Shown here in pieces: positions 52,538 through 61,553 of a stretch of DNA of 64,000 nucleotides. The stretch is from Streptomyces tendae. Its GTDB lineage: Bacteria; Actinomycetota; Actinomycetes; Streptomycetales; Streptomycetaceae. The DNA lies in the NCBI RefSeq assembly GCF_008632955.1, contig NZ_CP043959.1:4836001-4900000 (forward strand). Reading direction: 5' to 3'. Position numbers and translations under genes: made by a program. Position 1 is the stretch's first letter, and each line of letters begins with the position of its first letter. A model generated the notes under the pieces. It did not search any database. It saw only the letters and a program-made list of their open reading frames with translations, and had not been told where the DNA came from.

Positions 52538-53759
52538 CCTCGCCGCTCGCCTGGCGCCGGTCCAGGGCCACCAGGGCGCGGTGGGCCATCGGGTGGGTGC
52601 GGACCAGCTCGCCGAGCGTCGTCGAGCCCTGGGTGATGTCCTTGAACGCCTTCCACGCCGGGCGGAAACCGGTGAGGACCGCGTGGAACACCCCGGGCCG
52701 CTGCTCGAACGCCGCCAGCATCCGCTTGCCGATGCTCATCTCCACACCGAGGCCCGCCTTGACGGCGAAGGCGTAGTTCAGGGCCTGCCGGCGCGCGTCC
52801 ACGGCGTCGTGCGCCTCGGCGACGCGCACCGCCCACTCCCCCGCCAGCCGTCCCGAGCGCAGCGCGAAGGAGATGCCCTCGCGGGTCCACGGCTCCAGCA
52901 TCCCGGCCGCGTCCCCGCAGACCAGGACCCGGCCGCGGGACAGCGGCGAGTCGTCGGCGCGGCAGCGGGTCAGGTGCCCCGAGGAGATGGCCGGTTCGAA
53001 GCCGGCCAGCCCGAGCCGCGCGATGAAGTCCTCCAAGTAGCGCTTCGTCGCGGCGCCTTCACCGCGCCGCGAGATGACCCCCACGGTCAGGGTGTCGCCC
53101 TTGGGGAAGACCCAGCCGTAACTGCCCGGCATGGGGCCCCAGTCGATGAGCACCCGGCCCTTCCAGTCCTCGGCGACCGTCTCCGGCACCGGGATCTCCG
53201 CCTCCAGGCCCAGGTCGACCTGGTCGAGCTTCACCCCGACGTGCGCTCCTATGCGGCCGGCGCTGCCGTCCGCGCCGACCACGGCCCGCGCGAGCAAGGT
53301 CTCGCCGCCCTGCAGGACCACCGCGACCGTGCGCCGGTCCGGCACGGCCGAGCCGTGCTGCTCCACGCGCTGCACCGCGACCCCGGTACGCAGCTCGGCC
53401 CCGGCCTTCTGCGCGTGCTCGACGAGTTGCTGGTCGAACTCGGGGCGGTTGATCAGCCCGAAGAGCATCTGCCGGGAGCGGCGGGTCCGGGTGAAGCGGC
53501 CGTTGCTGGAGAACGTCACGGCGTGCACCCGGTCCTTGAGCGGCAGCTCGAAACCGGGCGGCAGTGCGTCGCGGGAGGGACCGATGATGCCGCCGCCGCA
53601 CGTTTTGTAGCGGGGCAGCTCCGCCTTCTCCAGCAGCAGCACGCGCCGCCCCGCGACCGCCGCCGCGTAGGCGGCCGACGCCCCCGCGGGTCCCGCGCCC
53701 ACCACGACGACGTCCCACACCTGCCGCACGTCGTCCGCCGAAGAGTTCTCGCTGCTCAC
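52521..53759 (-). CDS. Geranylgeranyl-reductase-family flavoprotein
   Basis: 412 aa, GTG start. N-terminal FAD-binding GAGPAG (21-26), RYKTCGGGI near residue 52, the second FAD motif GADGSAGRIGAHVG and VCGDAAGMLEPWTREGISFALRSG. These are the marks of geranylgeranyl reductases, which saturate isoprenoid double bonds, for example in menaquinone or polyprenyl chains. A MenJ-like role on menaquinone is possible; the substrate is inferred only from family. Confidence 0.85.
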   Translation of the reverse strand: MSSENSSADDVRQVWDVVVVGAGPAGASAAYAAAVAGRRVLLLEKAELPRYKTCGGGIIGPSRDALPPGFELPLKDRVHAVTFSSNGRFTRTRRSRQMLFGLINRPEFDQQLVEHAQKAGAELRTGVAVQRVEQHGSAVPDRRTVAVVLQGGETLLARAVVGADGSAGRIGAHVGVKLDQVDLGLEAEIPVPETVAEDWKGRVLIDWGPMPGSYGWVFPKGDTLTVGVISRRGEGAATKRYLEDFIARLGLAGFEPAISSGHLTRCRADDSPLSRGRVLVCGDAAGMLEPWTREGISFALRSGRLAGEWAVRVAEAHDAVDARRQALNYAFAVKAGLGVEMSIGKRMLAAFEQRPGVFHAVLTGFRPAWKAFKDITQGSTTLGELVRTHPMAHRALVALDRRQASGEVSSGQ

Positions 53760-53953
53760 GATGGTCTGCTGCTCCGTCCACGCCGCCTGCCGCTGCTGTC
53801 CTCCCGCATCCTACGGCGGCGGTCGTCACGGTCCGCTGTGGGAGGATCGGCGACGTGAGTGCCCCGTACACGGGCCACTCACGCACACCACACGATCATC
53901 GCGTACCGAGAAGTACGCACCTGCACAACGTCGCACCCACAAGGAGCGTGCCC

Positions 53954-55315
53954 ATGTCGCCGAATCCGGTCGCCATGACCGTCGCCTCACTGATGCCCAG
54001 GGCGAAGGAGGAGCTCACCGAACTGGTGGCCTTCAAGTCGGTGGCGGACTTCGACCAGTTCCCGCGCGAGGAGAGCGAGGGCGCCGCCCGCTGGATCGCC
54101 GACGCACTCTCCGCCGAGGGCTTCCAGGACGTGGCCCTGCTCGACACCCCGGACGGCACCCAGTCGGTCTACGGCTACCTGCCCGGCCCCGAGGGCGCGC
54201 GGACCGTGCTCCTGTACGCGCACTACGACGTGCAGCCGCCGCTGGACGAGTCCGGCTGGGCCACCCCGCCGTTCGAGCTGACCGAGCGCGACGGCCGCTG
54301 GTACGGCCGCGGGGCCGCCGACTGCAAGGGCGGGGTCATCATGCACCTGCTGGCGCTGCGCGCCCTGAAGGCCGACGGCGGTGTGCCGGTGAACGTCAAG
54401 GTGATCGTCGAGGGCTCGGAGGAGCAGGGCACCGGCGGCCTGGAGCGGTACGCAGAGGAGCACCCCGACCTGCTCACCGCCGACGCCGTCGTGATCGGTG
54501 ACGCGGGCAACTTCCGCGCCGGCCTGCCGACGGTCACCACCACGCTGCGCGGCATGACCATGGTGCGGGTGCGGGTCGACACCCTCGAGGGCAACCTGCA
54601 CTCCGGCCAGTTCGGCGGGGCCGCGCCCGACGCGCTGGCCGCGCTGGTGCGGGTGCTGGACTCGCTGCGCGCCGAGGACGGCAGCACCACCGTTGACGGG
54701 CTGTCCGGCGACAGCGTGTGGGAGGGACTGCGGTACGACGAGGAGCAGTTCCGCACGGACGCCAAGGTGCTCGACGGTGTGGAGCTGATCGGTTCCGGTA
54801 CGGTCGCCGACCGCATCTGGGCGCGCCCGGCGGTCACCGTGCTCGGCATCGACTGCCCGCCGGTGGTCGGCGCCACGCCGTCCGTGCAGGCGAGTGCCCG
54901 GGCGCTGATCAGCCTGCGGGTGCCGCCGGGCGTGGACGCGGCGAAGGCGACGGAACTGCTGCGCACGCACGTGGAGTCGCACACCCCGTGGGGCGCCCGG
55001 GTGAGCACCGAGCAGATCGGCCAGGGGCAGGCGTTCCGCGCCGACCCGGCCAGCCCGGCCTACCAGGCCATGGCCGACGCGATGGCGGTGGCGTACCCGG
55101 GCCAGGAGATGCAGTACGCCGGTCAGGGCGGCTCGATCCCGCTGTGCAACACGCTCGCCGAGCTGTACCCGAACGCGGAGATCCTGCTGACCGGCCTGAG
55201 CGAGCCGGAGGCGCAGATCCACGCGGTGAACGAGAGCGTGTCGCCCGACGAGCTGGAGCGGCTGTCGGTCGCGGAGGCGCTGTTCCTGCGCAACTATGCG
55301 GCCGGGGCCAACTGA
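53954..55315 (+). CDS. M20-family dipeptidase/zinc peptidase
   Basis: 453 aa; ATG with a consensus AAGGAG 7 nt upstream, preferred over a GTG at 53855. Zinc ligands: His90 (YAHYDVQPP), Asp123 (GAADCKGG), the Glu156-Glu157 pair (VEGSEEQG), and a terminal His in EAQIHAVNES; a dimerisation domain lies in between. M20 dipeptidases remove residues from small peptides or amino-acid conjugates. It is cytoplasmic; the substrate is unknown. Confidence 0.88.
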   Translation: MSPNPVAMTVASLMPRAKEELTELVAFKSVADFDQFPREESEGAARWIADALSAEGFQDVALLDTPDGTQSVYGYLPGPEGARTVLLYAHYDVQPPLDESGWATPPFELTERDGRWYGRGAADCKGGVIMHLLALRALKADGGVPVNVKVIVEGSEEQGTGGLERYAEEHPDLLTADAVVIGDAGNFRAGLPTVTTTLRGMTMVRVRVDTLEGNLHSGQFGGAAPDALAALVRVLDSLRAEDGSTTVDGLSGDSVWEGLRYDEEQFRTDAKVLDGVELIGSGTVADRIWARPAVTVLGIDCPPVVGATPSVQASARALISLRVPPGVDAAKATELLRTHVESHTPWGARVSTEQIGQGQAFRADPASPAYQAMADAMAVAYPGQEMQYAGQGGSIPLCNTLAELYPNAEILLTGLSEPEAQIHAVNESVSPDELERLSVAEALFLRNYAAGAN

Positions 55316-55378
55316 GGCGCCCCGGTTCTGGCGTTCTGCCGTCGGCAGAGCCTCCGTCCGAGGGCGGGGGCCCTGCCC

Positions 55379-55384
55379 TACGGT
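55379..55384 (+). promoter_or_regulatory. -10 box of leaderless MBL promoter
   Basis: TACGGT, 7 nt before ATG 55392. Confidence 0.5.
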
Positions 55385-55391
55385 CGGTTCC

Positions 55392-56132
55392 ATGGACGTT
55401 GGCGAACTGCTCCCCGGCCGTCTGCTGATGCTGCGCTTCCCGGTCGGCCAGGCGTACCTCTGGCGTGACGGCGGGGGCGGGCGCCCTGACGAACTGACAC
55501 TGGTCGACGCCGGTCCGGCGGGGTCGGGCGCGCCGATCGTCGAAGCGGTGACGGCCCTGGGCGCCCGCCCCGCGGACGTACGGCGGGTCGTCCTGACCCA
55601 CTTCCACGAGGACCACGCGGGCGGCGCGGCGGAGGTCGCGGCGCTCACCGGCGCGGAGGTACTGGCCCACCGCCTGGACGCGCCCCACGTACGCGACGAC
55701 GCACCGGGACCGCCACCGGCCCTGGAGGACTGGGAACTCCCGCTGCGCCGGAGGGCGTTGTCGCTGTTGCCGCCGGGTGACTACGAACGCCCCGCGTCCG
55801 TGACGGAGTTGTCGGACGGTGACGTCCTCGACGTGGCCGGCGGTGCCCAGGTGCTGCACGTCCCGGGTCACACCCGCGGCAGCATCGCGCTCCGTCTCCC
55901 CCGCTACGGCGTGCTGTTCACCGGGGACACGGTGGCGGTGTCCCCGGCCGACGGCACCGTGATCCCGGGCGTCTTCAACCTCGACCGCCACCGACTCCTC
56001 GCCTCCTGCCGCCGGCTGGCCGCCCTCGACACGGAGACGGCCTGCTTCGGCCACGGCGACCCGGTCCTGACGGACGCCTCCCGCCGGCTGCGGGCGATGG
56101 CGGAGGCGGCTCAGCGGGAGACCGACCGCTGA
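55392..56132 (+). CDS. MBL-fold metallo-hydrolase
   Basis: 246 aa. Zinc motif THFHEDH with His70, His72, Asp74 and His75; the second His in VPGHTRGS, the third Asp in FTGDTV, and a final His in FGHGDPV complete the dinuclear site. A beta-lactamase/glyoxalase II-like hydrolase of unknown substrate. The leaderless start after TACGGT is preferred over the longer frame. Confidence 0.85.
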   Translation: MDVGELLPGRLLMLRFPVGQAYLWRDGGGGRPDELTLVDAGPAGSGAPIVEAVTALGARPADVRRVVLTHFHEDHAGGAAEVAALTGAEVLAHRLDAPHVRDDAPGPPPALEDWELPLRRRALSLLPPGDYERPASVTELSDGDVLDVAGGAQVLHVPGHTRGSIALRLPRYGVLFTGDTVAVSPADGTVIPGVFNLDRHRLLASCRRLAALDTETACFGHGDPVLTDASRRLRAMAEAAQRETDR

Positions 56133-56176
56133 GGCCGCCCGCGTGGGCAGACCTCGGGACCGTCACCCGGCTCCCC

Positions 56177-57213
56177 TCACCCCACCGGCACCCCGCCCTC
56201 CAGGTACATCGCGTGGCCGCGTTCGCGGGCGCGCAGGGCTCGGCGGAGGCGTGCGTAGCGGACCGGGGGCAGGAGGTCGGCGGCCTCGGCCTCGGTGGCG
56301 AAGCGCCAGGCACGCAGTTCAGGGCCGGGCAGCCGCAGCCGCTCGGCGTCGGCGGAGTCAAGGCGTCCGCCGTCGAACAGCAGGCGCAGCCCACCGAAGG
56401 CGGGGGGCGGGCGGCTCCCAGTCGACGACGAGGAGCGTCGGCACGTCGTCGAGGCGCAGGCCGGTCTCCTCGGCGACCTCGCGCATACCGGCCCGAGCGG
56501 GCGCCTCACCACGTTCCACGACCCCGCCGGGGAACTCCCAGCCCGCCTTGTAGGTCGGGTCGACGAGCAGCACCCGGTCCTGCTCGTCGAAGAGCAGCAC
56601 CCCGGCGGCCACCGTCTCGGCGGCGGGCTCGGGCGTCTGCACGATGTCGCAGGCGGGCACCTCCCCGCCGGCGACCGCCTCGGCGATGCGGCGGGCGGTG
56701 GCGCGCGGGGTGAGGGCCCCGCTGTCGACGGATAGGCGTCGGTGGTCAGCCAGGCGGCCAGGGCGGCCTTGAACGGCTCGATGTGGTCGTACGCCCACTG
56801 CCGGACGCGTATCTCTCCGTCGGGGAGGTCCGCCGGGGCCTCCCGGCCGGCTATGCGCTCACGCAGGATCGTTTCCGCCGGGGCGAGCAGGACATGGCGG
56901 ACCGGTATCCGGCGGGCGGCGAGCCCGCCGAAGATCTCGTCCCGGTACTCCTGGCGCAGGAGGGTCATCGGGACCACGAGGGTCCCGCCCAGCTCGGCGA
57001 GCATCGCGGCCGCCGTGTCGATCACGAGGCGCCGCCAGATCGGAGGTCCTGGAAGTCACCGGCCTCGGCGAGGCGCTTGGGCGGAAGCAGCTGGTCCAGC
57101 GCTCCGCCGATGACCTCCGGGTCGAAGAGCGTGCTGTTCGGGATCAGCTCGATCAGTTCGCGCGCGGCGGAGGTCTTCCCCGCACCGTACGCCCCGTTGA
57201 TCCAGACGATCAT
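56177..57213 (-). pseudogene. P-loop kinase/Nudix hydrolase fusion gene with three frameshifts
   Basis: The start is good (ATG with GGGAG, P-loop INGAYGAGKT), but the reading shifts three times. Near 57041 a base is missing (CTCCGATCTGG where CTCCCGATCTGG is expected, giving IWRRLVIDTA). Near 56730 another is missing (before VDSGALTPRATA). Near 56407 one extra C occurs in a run of C. Together they restore frame. Joining them gives about 345 aa: an ATP-binding domain (1-175) and a Nudix domain with GGVVERGEAPARAGMREVAEETG. Either a genuine pseudogene or assembly errors. Confidence 0.75.
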
Positions 57214-57668
57214 TCAAACTCCCAGACAGTAGGCGGCTGAACAGCGGCGGAGCTTCCTGCACACGATCCACCGGGAGAGGCGTGGGAAACGCCGGGGTCC
57301 ACAGTCCTGCCCCCACTACTTCCTTCTCCCGGACCCTCCGCAGATACTCCACGATCCGCGCCTCCGTCCGGACCGTTACCTCGCCGTACACACCCTCCAC
57401 ACCCGGAACCCTCCACCCCGGTCTCCTCTCGCCCACCGCCCGGTGAAACCGGCGTGCCCCGCCGGGCACCCGTCGGGTAGCGTGCGGGCCATGTCGAGTC
57501 CTGAGTCGGACAGGGTGGGGGCTTGCGGTCACGCCGCCGGCCCCCCGCGCCCCTGAGTTCGTAGCCCCCGTCGCACACCGCCGTCCGCGGTGGGACGGGT
57601 GCGCGGTCGGGGTTGGCCGCGGTGACGAGATGACTTTCTCGTGCCTCTCCTCACCTCGGAGCCACTCG
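57214..57668. other. Intergenic region with an orphan gene start
   Basis: 455 bp with no intact gene. At 57478-57496 a TAGCGT box is followed after 7 nt by ATG and a 21-codon frame with a stop, resembling the beginning of a lost gene. A minus-strand open frame (to 57838) shows partial coding bias around 57330-57400 but no recognisable protein. The efflux pump gene follows. Confidence 0.4.
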
Positions 57669-58847
57669 ATGCCTCTTCCGCTGTACCTGCTTGCCTCGGC
57701 GGTCTTCGCCATGGGCACCTCGGAGTTCATGCTCGCCGGCCTCCTGCCGGACATCGCCTCGGATTTCGACGTCTCCGTCGGGACGGCAGGCGCGCTCACC
57801 CCGGCGTTCGCGATCGGCATGGTCGTCGGCGCCCCCATGGTGGCCGCCCTGGCCCGCAGCTGGCCCGGGCGCCCGGCCCTCCTCTGGTTCGTCGTCGTCT
57901 TCGCGGCGGCTCACGCCGTGGGCGCCGTCACCACGAGCTTCGCCGTCCTGTTCGCCACCCGAGTGGTCGCCGCGTCGGCGAACGCGGGGTTCCTCGCCGT
58001 CGCCGTGACGGCCGCGGCCGGGCTGGTGCCACCCGACAGGAAAGGACGCGCGCTGGCCGTGCTGCTCTCGGGCACGACGGTGGCCACGATCGCCGGTGTT
58101 CCCGGTGGTTCGGTGCTCGGTTCGGCGTTCGGCTGGCGGGCCGCCTTCTGGGCCGTCGCCGTTCTCTGTCTGCCTGCCGCCTTCGGCATCCTGAAGGGCG
58201 TCCCGGCAGGACACGGTGGGGCCGGGGCGACCGGCAGGCAGGCATTGCGAGCGGAGCTCGCCCAGCTCGCCCGGCCGCGGTTGGTCCTGGTCATGCTGCT
58301 CGGAGCACTGGTGAACGCGGCGACCTTCGGCAGCCTCACCTTTCTCGCCCCCGTGGTGACCGACGGCGCCGGGCTGGGCGAGTCGTGGATCCCCGTCGCC
58401 CTGGTGCTCTTCGGTGCCGGTTCCTTCGTGGGCGTCACCGTCGCCGGCCGGCTGTCCGACCGGAGTCCCGGGCCCGTCGTCGCGTGGGCCGGCCCGTTGC
58501 TGCTCGTCGGCTGGCCGGCTGCGGCGGTGCTCGCCCACGAGCCGATCGCCCTGTTGACGCTGGTGTTCGTGCAGGGCGCGTTGTCGTTCGCGCTGGGCGG
58601 CACCCTGATCACGCGTGTCCTCTACGAGGCCGCCGGGGCCCCCACGATGGCCGGTTCGTACGCGACGGCGGCGCTCAACGTGGGCGCCGTGGTCGGTCCC
58701 GTCGTGGGTGCTGCCACGCTCGGCACCGGAGCCGGGGCTCTCGGGCCGCTCTGGGCGAGCGGATCCCTCGTCGCGGTCGCGTTGCTCATCGCGTTCCCCC
58801 TCCTCGCCGTCGTCACAGCCGGCCGGAGCGCCGCGGTGCGGCGGTGA
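57669..58847 (+). CDS. MFS efflux pump, Cmx/CmlR (chloramphenicol-type) family
   Basis: 392 aa with 12 hydrophobic segments. Helix 1 (VFAMGTSEFMLAGLLPDIA), the helix 4 segment VVAASANAGFLAVAV and the motif C region (GVPGGSVLGSAFGWRAAF) match Cmx/CmlR drug exporters. The ATG has GGAG 7 nt upstream; an earlier in-frame ATG at 57630 is less likely. It is likely an efflux pump for hydrophobic drugs; chloramphenicol is only a family-based guess. Confidence 0.85.
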   Translation: MPLPLYLLASAVFAMGTSEFMLAGLLPDIASDFDVSVGTAGALTPAFAIGMVVGAPMVAALARSWPGRPALLWFVVVFAAAHAVGAVTTSFAVLFATRVVAASANAGFLAVAVTAAAGLVPPDRKGRALAVLLSGTTVATIAGVPGGSVLGSAFGWRAAFWAVAVLCLPAAFGILKGVPAGHGGAGATGRQALRAELAQLARPRLVLVMLLGALVNAATFGSLTFLAPVVTDGAGLGESWIPVALVLFGAGSFVGVTVAGRLSDRSPGPVVAWAGPLLLVGWPAAAVLAHEPIALLTLVFVQGALSFALGGTLITRVLYEAAGAPTMAGSYATAALNVGAVVGPVVGAATLGTGAGALGPLWASGSLVAVALLIAFPLLAVVTAGRSAAVRR

Positions 58848-58958
58848 CGTGCGCCAACGCGCCCCTGGACGCCCAGGCACCGTTGTGCGAGCGGGCCCGT
58901 GCGGGGTGAGTCGCCCGTCCGGCGCCGGGCCCCCTAGGCGCGGGCGGGTGGCCGCATG

Positions 58959-59002
58959 CGGCGGCGCCGGCCCCCCTTCGTCGTGGGGTGCCGGCGCCGC
59001 CG
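58959..59002. terminator. Bidirectional hairpin terminator
   Basis: A 13-bp perfect outer stem (CGGCGGCGCCGGC at 58959-58971, complement 58990-59002) with an inner C4/G4 pairing between the convergent efflux pump and small secreted-protein genes. Confidence 0.8.
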
Positions 59003-59021
59003 TGTGCTGTGGCGGGGCCCG

Positions 59022-59216
59022 TCAGGCCTTGCCGTCCCGGTCGATGTCCAGCTCCAGCGTGTTGTTCTCGGCGACCGTGCGGTCGAGGGTGCTGAGCGTG
59101 TCCTCGACGTCGAGCGTGCCGAGGGCGGTGTCGGCGAGCGCGTGCGACGGGGTGACGGCCGCGACGACGAATCCGGTGGCGAGGGAGGCGATGGCGAGCA
59201 TGCTGCGCTTCTTCAT
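59022..59216 (-). CDS. Small secreted protein
   Basis: 64 aa: a signal peptide (MKKRSMLAIASLATGF, cleavage about residue 28 after HALA) and a mature acidic part of about 36 residues (LGTLDVEDTLSTLDRTVAENNTL) with no cysteine. Unknown function. Its stop lies next to a strong terminator. Confidence 0.65.
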   Translation of the reverse strand: MKKRSMLAIASLATGFVVAAVTPSHALADTALGTLDVEDTLSTLDRTVAENNTLELDIDRDGKA

Positions 59217-59284
59217 GCCCGGCTCAACTGCGGAACCCGCCCCCGGGTCACGCCCCGCTTCCGACGCGTCCCCGGTCGGGGTTC

Positions 59285-60238
59285 TCACACCCCCGCGACC
59301 GCCTGGTCGGTCCTGCTGAACAGCGCCGCCGCGGCGGCGCCCACCAGGCCGGCGTCGGTGCCGGTCTGCGCCGGTGTCACCACCAGACGCCGCACGAACG
59401 ACAGGGTGGCGAACTCGGTGAGCGCCTGCCGCAGCGGCGCGAAGAGGACCTCGCCCGCCTTGCCCACGCCGCCCCCGATCACCGCGATGTCGATCTCGAC
59501 GAGCGTCGCGGTGGCCGCGATGCCCGCGGCCAGGGCGCGGGCCGCCCGCTCGAAGGAGGCCACGGCCACCGGGTCGCCGGCGCGGGCGGCGGCGGCCACC
59601 GCCGCCGCCGAGGTGTCGCCGTCCGGTCCGGGCCGCCAGCCGTTGTCCAGCGCGCGCCGGGCGATGTTGGGCCCGCTCGCGATCCGCTCCACGCAGCCGC
59701 GCGCACCGCACGGGCACGGGTCGCCGTCGAGGTCCACGCTGATGTGGCCGATGTGCCCGGCGTTGCCGGTGGGTCCGGGGTGCAGGCGCCCGCCCAGCAC
59801 CAGACCGCCGCCGACGCCCGTGGAGACGACCATGCACAGCGCGTTGTCGTGGCCCCGGGCGGCGCCCTGCCAGTGCTCGGCCGCGGTGATGGCCACCCCG
59901 TCGCCGATCAGCTCGACGGGCAGGCCCCCGGCCGCGTCCCGCACCCGGGCGACCAGCGGGTAGTCGCGCCAGCCGGGCACGTTGACCGGGCTCACCGTGC
60001 CGGCGGAGGCGTCGACGGGTCCCGCGCTGCCGATGCCGACCGCACCCGCGCGCTCCCAGAGGGGGGAGGCGGTGAGGTCGCCGAGCACCGCCGCGACGGC
60101 GCCCATCACCGTCTCCCCGTCCTCCTGCGCGGGGGTCGGCTGCTGGGCGCGGACCAGGATCCGGCCCTCCCGGTCCACCAGCGCGCCGGCGATCTTGGTG
60201 CCGCCGATGTCGAGCGCAGCCACGAGGTCGGTGTGCAT
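59285..60238 (-). CDS. ROK-family sugar kinase (glucokinase-like)
   Basis: 317 aa. N-terminal phosphate motif ALDIGGTKIAGALVD, ROK zinc motif CPCGARGCVE, and the GVGGGLVLGG loop. It phosphorylates a hexose, using ATP or polyphosphate. Start ATG 60238 with GGGGAG 11 nt upstream. Divergent from a LacI regulator, with a palindromic operator between the two genes. Confidence 0.88.
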   Translation of the reverse strand: MHTDLVAALDIGGTKIAGALVDREGRILVRAQQPTPAQEDGETVMGAVAAVLGDLTASPLWERAGAVGIGSAGPVDASAGTVSPVNVPGWRDYPLVARVRDAAGGLPVELIGDGVAITAAEHWQGAARGHDNALCMVVSTGVGGGLVLGGRLHPGPTGNAGHIGHISVDLDGDPCPCGARGCVERIASGPNIARRALDNGWRPGPDGDTSAAAVAAAARAGDPVAVASFERAARALAAGIAATATLVEIDIAVIGGGVGKAGEVLFAPLRQALTEFATLSFVRRLVVTPAQTGTDAGLVGAAAAALFSRTDQAVAGV

Positions 60239-60395
60239 CAAAGTCGGATCTCCCCGTCAACCATCGGAAAACATCAGAAAACACGCTGGGAACGGCCATG
60301 CGCGACCAGGAGGCAACACACGGAGCACGGGCAACGGCCCGGTCGAGCGGTGACCTGCGGGCCGGAGTGTGCGTCGGACAGTGTCCCCCGAGCCT

Positions 60396-60407
60396 GACAA
60401 CGTTGTC
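60396..60407. promoter_or_regulatory. LacI-type operator
   Basis: GACAACGTTGTC, a perfect 12-bp palindrome centred on CG, the classic LacI/GalR form, about 158 bp before the ROK kinase and 84 bp before the LacI start. A TATGCT -10-like box lies at 60415-60420. Confidence 0.7.
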
Positions 60408-60490
60408 CAGGCTCTATGCTCGACGCCACATCCTCATACAAGCCCATGGACTCACGCATCCCCGTGGCCGACAGGACAGGACACCGCATC

Positions 60491-61540
60491 GTGCCGGAGA
60501 CGACCCGCCGCACCGACCGCTTCCCAGGGAGCCGATACGGCAACCGTCCGACGATGAAGGACGTGGCCGCCCGTGCCGGGGTCGGCCTCAAGACGGTGTC
60601 GCGCGTGGTGAACGGCGAACCGGGCGTGACGCCGGAGACCGAGCGCCGCGTGCAGGAGGCGATCGAGGCGCTCGGCTTCCGCCGCAACGACAGCGCCCGG
60701 GTGCTGCGCAAGGGCCGCACCGCGAGCATCGGCCTGGTCCTGGAGGACCTCGCGGACCCGTTCTACGGGCCGCTGAGCCGCGCGGTGGAAGAGGTGGCCC
60801 GCGCGCACGGCGCCCTGCTGATCAACGGCTCGAGCGCGGAGGACGCCGACCGCGAGCAGGAACTGGTGCTGGCGCTGTGCGCCCGCCGGGTGGACGGCCT
60901 GGTGGTGATCCCCGCCGGTGACGACCACCGCTACCTGGAGCCGGAGATCAAGGCCGGTGTCGCCACCGTCTTCGTGGACCGCCCGGCCGGGCACATCGAC
61001 GCGGACGTCGTCGTGTCGGACAACTTCGGCGGCGCCCGGGACGGCGTCCGCCATCTGATCGCGCACGGACACCGCAGGATCGGCTTCATCGGCGACATGC
61101 CCCGCATCCACACCGCCGCCGAGCGGCTGCGCGGCTACCGCACCGCCATGGAGGACGCGGGCATACCGGTGGCGGACTCCTGGATGTCCCTCGGCGTGAC
61201 CGATCCGGAGCGGGTGCGCCGGGCGGCGGAGGAGATGCTCACCGGTCCCGAGCCGGTCACCGCGATCTTCACGGGCAACAACCGGGTGACGGTCACGGTG
61301 ATCCGGGTGCTCGCCGCCCAGGACCGCCCGGTCGCCCTCGTGGGCTTCGACGACATCGAGCTCGCCGATCTGCTCCAGCCCGGAGTCACGGTCGTCGCGC
61401 AGGACGCCGCCGCCCTCGGACGGACCGCCGCCGAGCGGCTGTTCCGGCAGCTGGACGGCACCCTGATCGCCCCGGAGCGCATCGAACTGCCGACCCGGCT
61501 GATCACCCGCGGCTCCGGCGAGCTGCCGCCGGCGGACTGA
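60491..61540 (+). CDS. LacI-family transcriptional regulator
   Basis: 349 aa from a GTG with AGGACA-type site (ATG 60446 is an alternative). N-terminal LacI helix-turn-helix (MKDVAARAGVGLKTVSRVVNG) at 22-42, hinge, and a periplasmic-binding-protein-like ligand domain. It probably binds the GACAACGTTGTC site to control itself and the divergent ROK kinase, with a sugar as inducer. Confidence 0.9.
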   Translation: MPETTRRTDRFPGSRYGNRPTMKDVAARAGVGLKTVSRVVNGEPGVTPETERRVQEAIEALGFRRNDSARVLRKGRTASIGLVLEDLADPFYGPLSRAVEEVARAHGALLINGSSAEDADREQELVLALCARRVDGLVVIPAGDDHRYLEPEIKAGVATVFVDRPAGHIDADVVVSDNFGGARDGVRHLIAHGHRRIGFIGDMPRIHTAAERLRGYRTAMEDAGIPVADSWMSLGVTDPERVRRAAEEMLTGPEPVTAIFTGNNRVTVTVIRVLAAQDRPVALVGFDDIELADLLQPGVTVVAQDAAALGRTAAERLFRQLDGTLIAPERIELPTRLITRGSGELPPAD

Positions 61541-61553
61541 GCGGGCGGCGGCG

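Noticed and set aside
57056..57838. Minus-strand frame of about 260 codons covering the region before the efflux pump
   Set aside because: It overlaps the pump start and the kinase gene in wrong frames, has no recognisable domain, and coding bias is only local.
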